This document shows positions 22,472 to 34,407 of a DNA stretch of 64,000 nt, piece by piece. A program made the position numbers and the translations under genes. The stretch comes from Crotalaria pallida (Eukaryota > Streptophyta > Magnoliopsida > Fabales > Fabaceae): NCBI GenBank assembly GCA_037953625.1, contig CM075651.1, positions 128,368,501-128,432,500 of the forward strand, given 5' to 3'. Within the stretch, counting starts at the first letter, position 1; the number at the start of each line of letters is the position of its first letter. The notes below the pieces were generated by a model that saw only the letters and a program-made list of their open reading frames with translations, ran no database searches and had not been told where the DNA came from.

Positions 22472-24063
22472 TGTTAGAATTATTGATAGGATTAGCAATC
22501 GTCACCCAAGAGGGGGGTGAATTGGGTGTTTATAAAAACATTGAAAAATGATCGTTTCAAACATTCTTAAAAAGATTAAAGAGTTTTAACGAAGCGGAAG
22601 ACTTAAAGAAGGATTGAAAACGTTTTTAAGCGCAGATCAATAAGAATATTTATATTAATATTTAAAACATACTATTCACGAAATTGAATAAATTAACACC
22701 ATGAAAATGCAATTCTCGTGCTATATAATTTCAAACATGAAAATAGATTTATTTGCAAAATATGATTAACACAAAATATAAGTGCGAAATGTAAAGAGAT
22801 ATGGGATAGAGAATTTTGCACCGGGGATTTTATCCTGGTTCGGCAAAAAGGCCTACATCCAGTCCTCAAGCGACCCACTTGAGCTTTTCAATAAACCAAA
22901 GACGCCTCGCGTCCCCGAATAAAACCAGAGCGCCCCGCAAGCTACTAGGAACCTCCTTTCGCTAGGGACCTCAAAAACAACAACTAGGAAAACCTTTCCT
23001 AGATTTACAGATAGCCTAACTACTAGGTGATCCACCTTTCGTCTAGCACTACCCAACACAAGGGTTCTCTCCCTAAGAACGCGACAGACGTTCAACCTAA
23101 GGGATAACACTCCCTAATCACTAAGGGTAAACACTCCCCTTACAAAGAAATGGTTTGCACGAATGAATTTGTGCAACCAACAATGAAGCTCTCTAGATAG
23201 AGCAGATACAACAATAAAGACTTATAGCAAGAATTAGACTAAAGCACACTCAAAGTTCTGTTCTTGATGTTTTTCAAAAAGAATAGATGAAGATGATGAT
23301 TATGATGATTTTCTTCTCAAAAAGATTTTCAAAAGTGAAGAGAGAAGAAGAAAAAAGGATGTGTGTGTTAGTGTGTTTTCAAAAAGTAAAAGAAGAAGCT
23401 TAAAATCAGAAAACGTGATCATCCAGAAAAGGAAATAAATCATTTTGATAATCATATTGATTTCAGCACGTTTTTCAAAATTTGAAATAGGGTAATCGAT
23501 TAATTTGGTCAATGTAATCGATTACTTGCTCATAGGTTTTTCACAAAAGATGTAGCATTAAAAGATAATCGATTATTAGCTTCAGGTAATCGATTACTTT
23601 CACTTAAATGACCAGTCCAAGGAAGTAATCCATTACATGAACCTAAGTAACCCATTACTTACTCTCTGGTTACAAGTTGCAGAGGATAATCGATTATTCC
23701 AGAAGGGTAATCGATTACTCCAGAATAAAATTAGATTTTCATAAAAATGTTTGTAACCAAAGGTTTTCATAAAAAGGGTTTTCACAAAAACTTTTCCAGG
23801 AGCAAAGGGTTTTAAAAAATAAACACTTCTAATTTTCAAAAACAAAAAGCATCATCGTCATAACTTAATAATAATAAAAACAAACTTGAGTGCCTTAGAC
23901 TAATTTTCGCTTTACATAAAGCACTAAGTCCTAAGAGACTAGATCTTCAAGAGAGAATAAACTTCTTGCATCATCAATGTACCTGAACCTATTCAAATAC
24001 ATAATATTATATTGTGTTGTGTCATCATCAAAACATCATCATGGGGAAACATGAGCTTCAACA
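22472..24063 (-). repeat. Outer element 3' LTR
   Basis: Minus strand begins TGTTGAAGCTCATG and ends in TCTAACA. Six AATCGATTA palindromes and two decayed ones lie at 23491-23715. The C-loop hairpin is at 22503-22528. Confidence 0.92.
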
Positions 24064-24078
24064 CTCCCCCTTTTTGAT
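24064..24078 (-). promoter_or_regulatory. Outer element polypurine tract
   Basis: Minus strand ATCAAAAAGGGGGAG abuts the 3' LTR. The same purine run recurs at about 24323-24347 in the 3' spacer. Confidence 0.85.
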
Positions 24079-24600
24079 GATGACAAACACTTCCTGCAAA
24101 ACAAAGGTTAGTACATGATATAATACAACAATCTAATAAAATGATAAGCATTATCATGCTTGAGCACATTGAGTAGCATTCATCTCCTTAATACCTTAAC
24201 ACATAAAGAGCATTCAGCTCCCCCTGAATTATAAGATTAGCATCTCTCCCCCTGAATTCATGAATCTGTAACCTGTCCTGTTCCTGTTTTCCTGTTTTGC
24301 TCATACCACAGATCATATATTTTCTCCCCCTTTTGACATCATCAAAAAGGTGGTAAATCCAAAAAATAATATAATGACACCTCATGACTGAATAAAAATA
24401 TCAAACTAATAATAATGTTATTGTCATGAGACATCTCAACGAAATATCCAAAGACATACCAGAAAAACAAATATCCAAAACCAGAAACAGACACAGTCAA
24501 TCAAATGTAAATAACTAGGGGGTCAGGATAATAACATAAATATGAAATTCAAATAGCAATAAAGTAAAAATCAGATACAATCAGGGAGCGGAGCCACAAG
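24079..24600 (-). other. Outer element 3' spacer
   Basis: AT-rich sequence between the env-like gene and the polypurine tract. It holds several CCCCCTGAAT/CTCCCCCT words (24217-24259), also found in the same position in element 4 (44655-44815). No ORF is supported. Confidence 0.6.
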
Positions 24601-25441
24601 CTAAAAACCACTGGTGAAAGGGTCTCGATGCTGATGCCTCAAGTCATAGATATCCCGCTGCATAGCTTCCAGGTTCACATTCATCTGTTGCATGCCGGAG
24701 GTAAGCTGAGCGAGACTAGAATCAACTGAGCGCATGTGGTCATCAGATCTTCGCATATAACCCCTAACATCATCCATAAAACTCTGCATGTATGGAGGAA
24801 TGTGGTCCGTTGGCAAAATAGCTTGCAACGGTGGGAGATCGGGATCATGTGCCGGTGCTTGTTCTTGATCATCATCCACTTCAGGGTCATTCCCATGAGA
24901 TATCTTTCTCTCTCGACGCATAGTCTTTGGAACCCAACCTCGTCCTTCCATATTGTTCCAACCCATATTCCCAAGAAAATTGGTGTCCATACGCATATCA
25001 GCATTAGGAGCAGTCCTCGACTCTCCATTCAACGGAACTCAGAAATGCTTAAGAATATGGGTGATCAAGGTGGCATAGGGAAGGCGAGTTATTTTCAGCT
25101 TCATGTCGCGGTCAATTGAGCGACGCACTTTGCTGGAGGTTTCAGTCAAATGATTCAATATGTACCAACCCCAATTAATGGGTTTGTTGTGAAACCAAGC
25201 CCATAGAATTATATAATCTGTGTCCAAAACCCTGAAGTAGTTTCCTTGTCGCGAAATCAAGCAACGGTTGAGAATGAAATGCAGCACACGGTACACAAAC
25301 TTCAAGTTACCAGAAGTCATAGCCTTTCCAGTTGGGATGTTCTCATCAATAAACTCATCCTTAGCTGCTTTCTTATCGTACTCATCACCCCATAGGCTAT
25401 CACTGCCAGAACCAGTGAAGTAGACTCCGTCCATAGGAAGG

Positions 25442-26034
25442 TGTAGTGTCCTGGTATTGATGGAACACCACGATGTGTTTTTGGGGTTGTTGCAGCTGAC
25501 GAGGGTGACCCCGGTCCTACGTACCCCCAGTGATAAGGGGATCAAGCCACACGTAGTTCTTGAGAGTAGGGATGAGAGAACATACCTGAAACCCTTAGCT
25601 GTGATGAGTTATTTATAGGGTTTGGAGGAGGTTGATATGGGCCGTTTGGGCCCTGTATCAGTGTTGTGCTGAACCAGGATTCCGTGAGATAATATCGAAT
25701 AATTATGCTTTTAGAATCTGGTTAGGATCAACTGAAGATCTCATGTCTAGGCTGTTGCGAGAATCTAGGAGAGATTTGCGGAAGGGATAAGAAGCCTCGG
25801 CGAGCCTGAGCTTATCCGTGAGCCGACAGTATGTCTCGGTCCTAGAGTCCCGAGCCTGATGGATTGGGGACCGTTCTTAAGGCTCGGTTCCATCAACTCC
25901 GAGCCTGGCCCTCTTGTACGCTCGGAGTCCATGAGTCCGAGCGAAGGACTTTCATGATATGTAAACCAAGTAAAGTGCCCTTAGAGGAACCCTTTGGTGA
26001 GACTCGGGTCCGTATATGGTCGGCAGACCCTACA
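25442..26034 (-). repeat. Element 3 LTR copy A
   Basis: 593 bp. By eye about 6 differences from B and 10 from C. Confidence 0.92.
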
Positions 26035-27239
26035 AGCCCCCCAGCTCGTAAGACTTGTAAAGTCTGTGGCGAGGTAACAAGTGGATAGGGTTAACCTTTA
26101 GCATGTCTTGGTTCAGAAGTGTGACAACTGTTTCCAGCCTTAACCATATAGCTTGTTCGAGGTGACATTTTAGGTTCTTTAGGTACGATACGTGCCCTGG
26201 GAAGTTGTGCCAAATATTTCATAATTAATTATTAGCAATTAATAAATGACATGTAATCAAATTAATCATGCGCTAATGAGTGATATTGGCAATTGAATAA
26301 AAAAGTTACTTCCCTGTTTTGTTGTTGTCGTCCACTTTTTTTTTTGGTTTGTTAGGGCTTGTTGAGGCCCTTTTCTTTTTTTATTTTAGTTGGGCCTTGT
26401 GGCCCGCTAGGGTTGAAACCCTAGCCACGAATTGGTGCTGCTACGTGCAGCAGCAGCAAGGGCAGAGGAGTTCACCGAAGGCGGCGGTGACGGGGCGGTG
26501 ACGAGACGGTGCCGGGTTCGGCGATGGCGGCGGCGATGCTCAAAGAGCTATGAACTCCGATTCGAACAACTCACCCGTTTTAAGAGAAGCATTAACACGG
26601 TGTGGTGGCGATGACCGACTTGGTGGGAGTGATGACGTGAGGGGGGTGTCTTGACGTGAGGGAGTGACGGCGTGAGGGAGTTGTCTGGTTCTGCTTCCGT
26701 TCTTAACCTTTGGTCTTCGGGGTTGTGGTGGGCTTGAAGGAAGACGATGATCTTTGAGGATGCTACCAGAACCGCAACCAACATCAGAACCAGAGGCGAC
26801 ACCTTAGAAGCTACTAGTGAAGACGGCGGTGGTTGGGAATCACGGCGGAGACGAAGACCGTACCCATCTTGTTCGTCGGAATCGTGGCAGGGAGAGGCCA
26901 AACGGAAAGTGACGGTGGTTCTGCGCACATCGTTCTCGTTCTGTTTTGCGTGCTCCCGTGGCTGACATGAAAGAGTTGATCCTGCATGAACCGGGTTTGG
27001 ATTGGTTGCTTCGTATCTTTCTTCCATGGCGGCCATGAAAGAGCCACTCGTGTCATCAAGGTATGGGAACCAGCCAAGCAGCAGCCAGTGGCCATGGCAG
27101 ATCTGTACAGTAAGATAAACGTCGGGTTGTGTGCCGGTACCGACGTCGGTGTCGGTGTTCTGGGCAAGCACCGTCGCCACTGCACAAAGCTTTTTTTTTA
27201 TGGGAATCGAAATTTATCGTTTCCCACGGACGGCGCCAA
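26035..27239 (-). other. Element 3 internal unit A-B (deleted form)
   Basis: The polypurine tract is at 26035-26047. 26035-26226 matches 27833-28024, and 26227-27239 matches 30372-31386. The primer site is at 27221-27239. The GC-rich leader keeps an open minus-strand frame (26548-27180, about 210 codons) that also survives in the other unit. It has no recognisable domain, and I do not call it a gene. Confidence 0.75.
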
Positions 27240-27832
27240 TGTAGTGTCCCGGTATTGATGGAACACCACGATGTGTTTTTGGGGTTGTTGCAGCTGACGA
27301 GGGTGACCCCGGTCCTACGTACCCCCAGTGATAAGGGGATCAAGCCACACGTAGTTCTTGAGAGTAGGGATGAGAGAACATACCTGAAACCCTTAGCTGT
27401 GATGAGCTATTTATAGGGTTTGGAGGAGGTTGATATGGGCCGTTTGGGCCCTGTATCAGTGTTGTGCTGAACCAGGATTCTGTGAGATAATATCGAATAA
27501 TTATGCTTTTAGAATCTGGTTAGGATCAACTGAAGATCTCATGTCTAGGCTGTTGCGAGAATCTAGGAGAGATTTGCGGAAGGGATAAGAAGCCTCGGCG
27601 AGCCTGAGCTTATCCGTGAGCCGACAGTATGTCTCGGTCCTAGAGTCCCGAGCCTGATGGATTGGGGACCGTTCTTAAGGCTCGGTTCCATCAACTCCGA
27701 GCCTGGCCCTCTTGTACGCTCGGAGTCCATGAGTCCGAGCGAAGGACTTTCATGATATGTAAATCGAGTAAAGTGCCCTTAGAGGAAACCTTTGGTGAGA
27801 CTCGGGTCCGTATATGGTCGGCAGACCCTACA
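27240..27832 (-). repeat. Element 3 LTR copy B (internal)
   Basis: 593 bp with intact ends, sitting between the two internal units. It serves as 5' LTR of the left unit and 3' LTR of the right one. Confidence 0.92.
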
Positions 27833-30800
27833 AGCCCCCCAGCTCGTAAGACATGTAAAGTCTGTGGCGAGGTAACAAGTGGATAGGGTTAACCTTTAGC
27901 ATGTCTTGGTTCAGAAGTGTGACAACTGTTTCCAGCCTTAACCATATAGCTTGTTCGAGGTGACGTTTTAGGTTCTTTAGGTACGATACGTGCCCTGGGA
28001 AGTTGTGCCAAATCTTTCATAATTTCGAACTCTGAAAAAGTAACTCCAATAACTGCCACGTCTTTCCCTATGGGTGGCTGAGCGGGTTAATGGGCCTTTG
28101 GCCCAACCGGTGCATCGTGGAAGGAAGGAAGTTGAGGGGTTTTGAAGGAGGCCGAAGAGGATGCCACAGCTCTGCGGGAGACTACAGAGAAGGCTCGGAA
28201 AGCCGAGGAGGATACTGCAGTGGCTCGAGAGTAACTCAAGGATGCCAAAGATGAGGTCGTCGGACTCCGAGCATCTCTAGACAAAATGAGAGCGAAATCT
28301 CTTTAAGCACAAAAGGGCAGCCACAGTTAATTTTTATAACTGGGATCATGTAGTTGAAGACTCTTTCCTCAATACCGTCGAGTATCTTCGTATCCTGAAT
28401 CCTGGCGGAGATCTCGGACCGGAGTCCGGTCCACGACATAAGCCCCCCAGCTCGGGAAGACTCATGAGACTCTGTGCCGAGTTTAGAGCCCTTTTGGGTC
28501 GATCAAACGTTCTTTTCTGAGGCTTGGTGGTGACGTAAAAGAGTATTTGCAGCCGAGGTCTTTTACTCGGAAGAGTATCGCGATTTGGAGAATCATACAC
28601 CTCTCTCATCGGGGTGTGTTAAAAGTAATATCATGAATTGGATCGTAACGTCTACGGGGGACGCTGTCGGAATGACTGTCTTGGCCGAGGTACATTCCTC
28701 GATCCTGCGACATATTTGGCCGATGGCCAAGTTATCGAGGTAGCAATCCCCGTTTTCACTTGTAGCCACGCCGATCTGGTCGGCCAACCGAGATCGAAGG
28801 CAAGTGCGTCGGGACGTGATCCGAAATGAGTGAATATTTATAATATCCGTTATGATTTTGTGCTTCTTTTTGTTCTTTTTGTTATGAATTCAAGTGTTAA
28901 GACCTCGGAACGCCAGCACTTTAGCCGAGGTGGGTTCCTCTATCCGTGATGTAAAAAATGATTTTGAGATAATCATGTTTGAATCGGGAATCTTTCAAAG
29001 TACTTGACGAGTTATAAGCTCTTGTTCGAGTTGTTTATAATCGTTCGCGTCATAAACGGTGGCTAATCGGTTATGAGGAAAAGTACTTAAATACAATGAA
29101 TTCAGAAACAGAACTGTTATTTGATTGAAGCAGTAAATATAATGGGCTTGCGGATTTAGACCTGTGGTCGGCTTGTGCATGTTTTCGGATGATAGGAATC
29201 CTGAATTGGGTTATGCGTGAAACACTTGAATCATTTTTGGCCATCGTGCTCGGGCTATCGCGCCCGGTAGTTCCGACCATCAAATTTGTACCTTTACATG
29301 ATGTATAAAAAATTAATAATCAATAATTGTCATTTGAACTGACAATGTGTAATAATTAAATTGCAATAATGAAAATTATTGGCAAGTGAATATAAAGTAT
29401 CAGAACAAAAGCGGCATGATTCTAAAAAGATCACACGTAACAAGTATAATACTGACAATAATTAAATATCGTGCAACCAGACAGGATTGCCCATGAAAAG
29501 ATGCATGATTTCAGGTATATCACGCGCAATAATTGATAACATACGCAATTATGTCAGAGCCTTTGATGGCAACAAAGTAAATGAAAGCATTAATTCATGA
29601 AAAATGACAATGCACAACTGCCGGAAACTGCCTAATGCCATTCGAAAGGCAATGTATATCAAATATTATTATCCTAACACGACAGGAAAGACAGACATTT
29701 TAAAAACATTTAGCAGCAAAGAAATTTGGCTAACAATATGCCACGTATCAGCATGTATACAAAAAATCATAATTAGGGAATATCAAATAATTAGTGACAT
29801 GTAATGAAATTATAAGGAATAAGCATTAAAAGCACATGTCAAAAGCACTGCATCAGGTAAATTAATATAAGCATGTGTATAAAGTAATCACGTAAAATGC
29901 CAAGTAAATAGGAAAATAATACAGGAACGAAAATTCCTTCCCTGATTCAGTGTGGTGAGAAATGCCAGATTGAGGGATGTCGGATTAAAGAATGTTGGAT
30001 TGAAGTCTTCTGTCATTCCTTTCCAAATGGACTTTGTTGAGAATTGAGGGTTGACCTCTGTTTTCCTTAAATATGATTTTCTCTATGCTCGGAACACGAG
30101 CTTCAAGAGGGGAACTCGGTGCGGGGGTCCTCGCTCTTCGCTCGGAGGACAAGCTTCAAGAGGAGAACTCGGCGCTGGGGTTCTCGTGATCACCAGTAGA
30201 TTTCAAATAGAGTGACATTATTGTATTCGCGATACTCGAAAAATTATTTGTCCACGGGGATCTCGGAATGGGTTATTCAGCCGCTCGGGTGTGTACCTCG
30301 CATATGCGCACAAAAATAATAATTAATTAGTTATTGTTGTTCAAAGTTAACAATTTATAACAGTAACGATTATTATTAGCAATTAATAAATGACATGTAA
30401 TCAAATTAATCATGCGCTAATGAGTGATATTGGCAATTGAATAAAAAAGTTACTTCCCTGTTTTGTTGTTGTCGTCCACTTTTTGTTTTTTGGTTTGTTA
30501 GGGCCTGTTGAGGCCCTTTTCTTTTCTTTTTTTTTAGTTGGGCCTTGTGGCCCGCTAGGGTTGAAACCCTAGCCACGAATTGGTGCTGCTACGTGCAGCA
30601 GCAGCAAGGGCAGAGGAGTTCACCGAAGGCGGCGGTGACGGGGCGGTGACGAGACGGTGCCGGGTTCGGCGATGGCGGCGGCGATGCTCAAAGAGCTACG
30701 AACTCCGATTCGAACAACTCACCCGTTTTAAGAGAAGCATTAACACGGTGTGGTGGCGATGACCGACTTGGTGGGAGTGACGACGTGAGGGGGGTGTCTT

Positions 30801-31386
30801 GACGTGAGGGAGTGACGGCGTGAGGGAGTTGTCTGGTTCTGCTTCCGTTCTTAACCTCTGGTCTTCGGGGTTGTGGTGGGCTTGAAGGAAGAAGATGATC
30901 TTCGAGGATGCTACCAGAACCGCAACCAACATCAGAACCAGAGGCGACACCTTAGAAGCTACTAGTGAAGACGGCGGTGGTTGGGAATCACGGCGGAGAC
31001 GAAGACTGTACCCATCTGGTTCGTCGGAATCGTGGCGGGGAGTGGCCAAACTGAAAGTGACGGTGGTTCTACGCACATCGTTCTCGTTCTGTTTTGCGTG
31101 CTCCCGTGGCTGACATGAAAGAGTTGATCCTGCATGAACCGGGTTTGGATTGGTTGCTTCGCATCTTTCTTCCATGGCGGCCATGAAAGAGCCACTCGTA
31201 TCATCAAGGTATGGGAACCAGCCAAGCAGCAGCCAGTGGCCATGGCAGATCTGTACAGTAAGATAAACGTCGGGTTGTGTGCCGGTACCGACGTCGGTGT
31301 CGGTGTTCTGGGCAAGCACCGTCGCCACTGCACAAAGATTTTTTTTATGGGAATCGAAATTTATCGTTTCCCACGGACAGCACCAA
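27833..31386 (-). other. Element 3 internal unit B-C (longer form)
   Basis: The polypurine tract is at 27833-27845, with a second diverged copy at 28441-28456. A degraded coiled-coil frame is on the plus strand at 28105-28306. AT-rich non-coding sequence fills about 28830-30370. The GC-rich leader follows, with an open minus-strand frame at about 31309-30696, and a primer site at 31368-31386 (diverged, CACCAA for CGCCAA on the plus strand). The GC content steps sharply at about 30480. Confidence 0.7.
28105..28306 (+). pseudogene. degraded antisense coiled-coil ORF in element 3
   Basis: The plus strand, antisense to the element, encodes a charged heptad-like stretch. It reads ALRETTEKARKAEEDTAVARE, then a TAG/TAA-type stop at about 28231-28233, then LKDAKDEVVGLRASLDKMRA in the same frame. 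Alternating A/E/K/R residues resemble the coiled-coil tail of the gypsy-associated plant transposon proteins. It sits close to the 3' LTR, where Tat-group elements are reported to carry an additional antisense ORF. The N-terminal domain is not visible. Confidence 0.45.
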
Positions 31387-31979
31387 TGTAGTGTCCCGGT
31401 ATTGATGGAACACCACGATGTGTTTTTGGGGTTGTTGCAGCTGACGAGGGTGACCCCGGTCCTACGTACCCCCAGTGATAAGGGGATCAAGCCACACGTA
31501 GTTCTTGAGATTAGGGATGAGAGAACATACCTGAAACCCTTAGCTGTGATGAGCTATTTATAGGGTTTGGAGGAGGTTGATATGGGCCGTTTGGGCCCTG
31601 TATCAGTGTTGTGCTGAACCAGGATTCTGTGAGATAATATCGAATAATTATGCTTTTAGAATCTGGTTAGGATCAACTGAAGATCTCATGTCTAGGCTAT
31701 TGCGAGAATCTAGGAGAGATTTGCGGAAGGGATAAGAAGCCTCGGCGAGCCTGAGCTTATCCGCGAGCCGACGGTATGTCTCGGTCCTAGAGTCCCGAGC
31801 CTGATGGATTGGGGACCGTTCTTAAGGCTCGGTTCCATCAAGTCCGAGCCTGGCCCTCTTGTATGCTCGGAGTCCATGAGTCCGAGCGAAGGACTTTCAT
31901 GATATGTAAACCGAGTAAAGTGCCCTTAGAGGAACCCTTTGGTGAGACTCGGGTCCGTATATGGTCGGCAGACCCTACA
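31387..31979 (-). repeat. Element 3 LTR copy C
   Basis: 593 bp, the 5' LTR of the whole structure in its own orientation and the most diverged of the three copies. Confidence 0.92.
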
Positions 31980-32490
31980 GAAGGCGAGTGATATTCTTCC
32001 AAATATCCAAAATAATTGTAATTTTTATTCCTTTGACTTCAGGATAGAGAATCTTTTCCTCGGAATCCCATATCAGATTAGAATAGAACACTCTAACCAG
32101 ATCCTCATAGAAATCTCCGCCGATGGTGCTAAATTCAAATAATTCCTTTTCTTTTAGAAGCATCACCGCGGGAAGATTGCAGTCTTCGTCATGAAATGTT
32201 TCAGCATCCAAGAATCTAGGAGAAATCACTGTACAAGCTGCAAAGTACTTCTCAAAATCAACAATCTGAGCAGGACTGGAGAACCAACGATTGTACTTTT
32301 CTAGAGCTGCTGGTTGAGGAACTGAAGGTGGAGGAGTAGAAGGACCAACTTCATTTTGTCTAGGTCGAGAGGGCCTAGGAGCACGACTGGTGGAAGGATT
32401 TGGTCTCTCACTCTGAATAATAGGGGGTGAAGGCTCATCATCATCAGACTCTACAATTTGAGCTCTTCTTTTTGTTCGCCGACTAGCCAT

Positions 32491-33466
32491 GATCTCAGAT
32501 AAACATCAGACAGATAGAAGATATCAAACACAATCACTATGAACCGGATACCCAACTATGAGCCAACTGAGATGATATAACCAGCTATTTAACATACCAT
32601 ATATCCAACCCAACAATGCAGTTCACACAATCCATATATCACCAAGATGAAAATGTAGTGTTACTATCAAGGTCAATACTCTACTAAGCTCAATATATCA
32701 ACACATTAACCAGAGATTTAGTAAGCATGAACATCATACCAAGTGTAGTAGCAAGAAGGGCTTGTGATGAAGGAGACTGAAACACTGAACTAAGATACCT
32801 TGCACCCACTGAACCACTGAACCGAATTGCACTGAACCGGAAACGAACTGAACCAGAAGCAACCTGAGCAACCACTGAGCCAAAACCTTGCTGAACCTAG
32901 TTGCACACTAGTTGAACCGAGTTGAACCAGAAAGAAACCGGAGAGCAATGAACCAATAACTCTGAACCAAGAAGAGAGAGCCAAAGTACCACTGAATCGT
33001 TTGCATGAACCGAGTTTGAACCAAGGGTTTGAAGTGGTGAAGGAAGGTTGAGGGTTATGGTTGAGAAGGAGAAGAATGGTGGTTTGTGGTGATTTTTTAT
33101 GGTGGTTGAGGGTGGTTGGCCGAATGGGAGAGGAGAAGAGAGAGAGGGACGAATTTTTGAGAGGAGGAAGAAAAACTATGAAGGTTTTAAGAGAAGGGAA
33201 GGAGATTTGAGTGAGAATGGTGATGGTTTGGTGGAGAGGTGGCTATGGAGTTTGTTGTTGGTTGATGGAGGAAGAAGAAGTTAATGGAAGAGAAAGGAGA
33301 AGGAGGGTGTATTGTGGAAGGAGGAAGAAAAAGAGAGAGAGAAAACATGAGAGGGGAAAAGAGAGAGTGAGTGGCTAGGGTTAAAGGTCAAATGAGGTCC
33401 CCTTCTAGTCAAAATGAGTCAAGGCCCACTTGGTCTACACAATTTTCTTTTTTTTTAGATTCTGAT
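32491..33466 (-). other. leader of the outer env-like gene with CTGAACC repeats
   Basis: No ORF is supported. 32775-32975 holds a dozen or so ACTGAACC/TTGAACC words in irregular spacing, a degenerate simple repeat. 33060-33360 is purine-rich on the plus strand (GAGAAGAGAGAG), so the sense RNA has a long pyrimidine leader before the env-like ATG. Confidence 0.6.
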
Positions 33467-33756
33467 GCCGGTAATCGATTACTTGCAGGGATGTAATCGA
33501 TTACTTTCCTTATGTAATCGATTACTTACATACCTGTAATCGATTACTTTCTCTCTGGTGAATATGTGATGCAACTTCATTAATCGATTACTGGGCTGAC
33601 TTTAATCGATTACTTCTTCTCAGGTGTGTTGTATGATGCTGTAGAGATAATCGGTTAATCTGAGTCCTGTAATCGGTTACTTTGCCTTTAACTATTCAGA
33701 ACTGATGCAGTAACCACTAGGTAATCGATTACTGTTGCAGAGTAATCGATTACTTC
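33467..33756 (-). repeat. pre-env array of AATCGATT palindromes in the outer element
   Basis: Eight AATCGATTA copies and two AATCGGTTA variants in 290 bp, between gag and the env-like gene. Some are followed by TATGATGC/TGATGCAAC words, the same combination found in the element 4 LTR. This element's LTRs carry the same palindrome variant. Confidence 0.85.
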
Positions 33757-34407
33757 TGCTCAAACTTCCAGAATTCTTCTTTTTCAGCATATTCCAAGCT
33801 TCCTTCCATGCAATGACTGATTTTTTTCTGATACTAGGGAACATGGGTGGTTTTAGCTTGTGGGCAACTTACTTCTTGGAACACTGTTTCCTGCAAAACA
33901 GATTGTTCTGGATATCTCCAACGCTCAAGTTAGTAATTTAACAAGATAAACATTTAGAGCAATTAAAGAAATTAATATGAATCACATGAAACTTAAAGGT
34001 AATACTCAAAATCATATGCTCCTTTATAACTATGAGTTATATCAAGTTCAATCATAATATGCATTTAGATGCCAACTTAATCAACTCAAGTTTGCACTAG
34101 ATAACACATTATGAAAAAAGTACTCAACTTTTCCAAGATATGATAATCATGTGACATAGAGAATTTCAAAAATACTTTTACCACACATGATTTATTTTCA
34201 AAGTCAATATAACTTGGAATAGTCAAAGTATGCTCTTGTATAATCATGGTTATAATAAGAATATGACTTATTTACCTCAAACCTTTTGTGCCAAGAAGAT
34301 TTTTCCTTACACCATTGCTTTCTTTTCTGATTTTTCATCAAAGTGAATTTTCCATTTCCTCTTGTGAAAGCTTTGGTTCTTGATGACGTGATCTTCCTTT
34401 GGTCACT
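33757..34407 (-). other. non-coding stretch where pol would be
   Basis: AT-rich, with no copia pol motif in any frame that I can find. It lies directly after the gag stop on the minus strand. Confidence 0.6.

Larger units (their letters stand above)
25442..31979 (-). mobile_element. Element 3: three-LTR gypsy-type non-autonomous retrotransposon
   Basis: Three direct 593-bp repeats: A 25442-26034, B 27240-27832, C 31387-31979. All start TGTAGTGTCC and end GACCCTACA on the plus strand. The whole is flanked by a perfect 5-bp duplication, GAAGG (25437-25441 and 31980-31984). In minus orientation each internal unit has a primer site reading TGGCGCCGTCCGTGGGAA (or a diverged copy) and a polypurine tract GAGCTGGGGGG, as in many plant Ty3/gypsy elements of the Tat group. 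The two internal units are versions of one sequence. The A-B unit lacks about 2.35 kb present in the B-C unit (about 28025-30370). No gag or pol is visible. Confidence 0.9.
24601..32490 (-). pseudogene. Outer element env-like gene, split by element 3 and carrying a nonsense codon
   Basis: The 5' part is 32490-31980 and the 3' part 25441-24601, and the gap is exactly element 3 with its GAAGG duplication. The frame is continuous across the insertion site. The N terminus is basic then acidic/serine-proline-rich (RRTKRRAQIVESDDDEPSPP). The middle holds the conserved plant retrotransposon domain, with FYSNLIWDSEE before the break and WAWFHNKPINWGWYILNHL after it. The C terminus is a coiled coil (about 24610-24790). 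A TGA at 25039-25041 interrupts the frame about 135 codons after the insertion point, and the same frame then continues 143 codons to 24601. It is a homologue in role and architecture of 17936-19243, with low primary similarity. No membrane segment is seen. Confidence 0.85.

Noticed and set aside
30696..31490. 264-codon open frame running from LTR C into element 3
   Set aside because: It crosses the LTR and primer site, so it is a reading frame through non-coding signals. The common part is reported as a leader ORF only.
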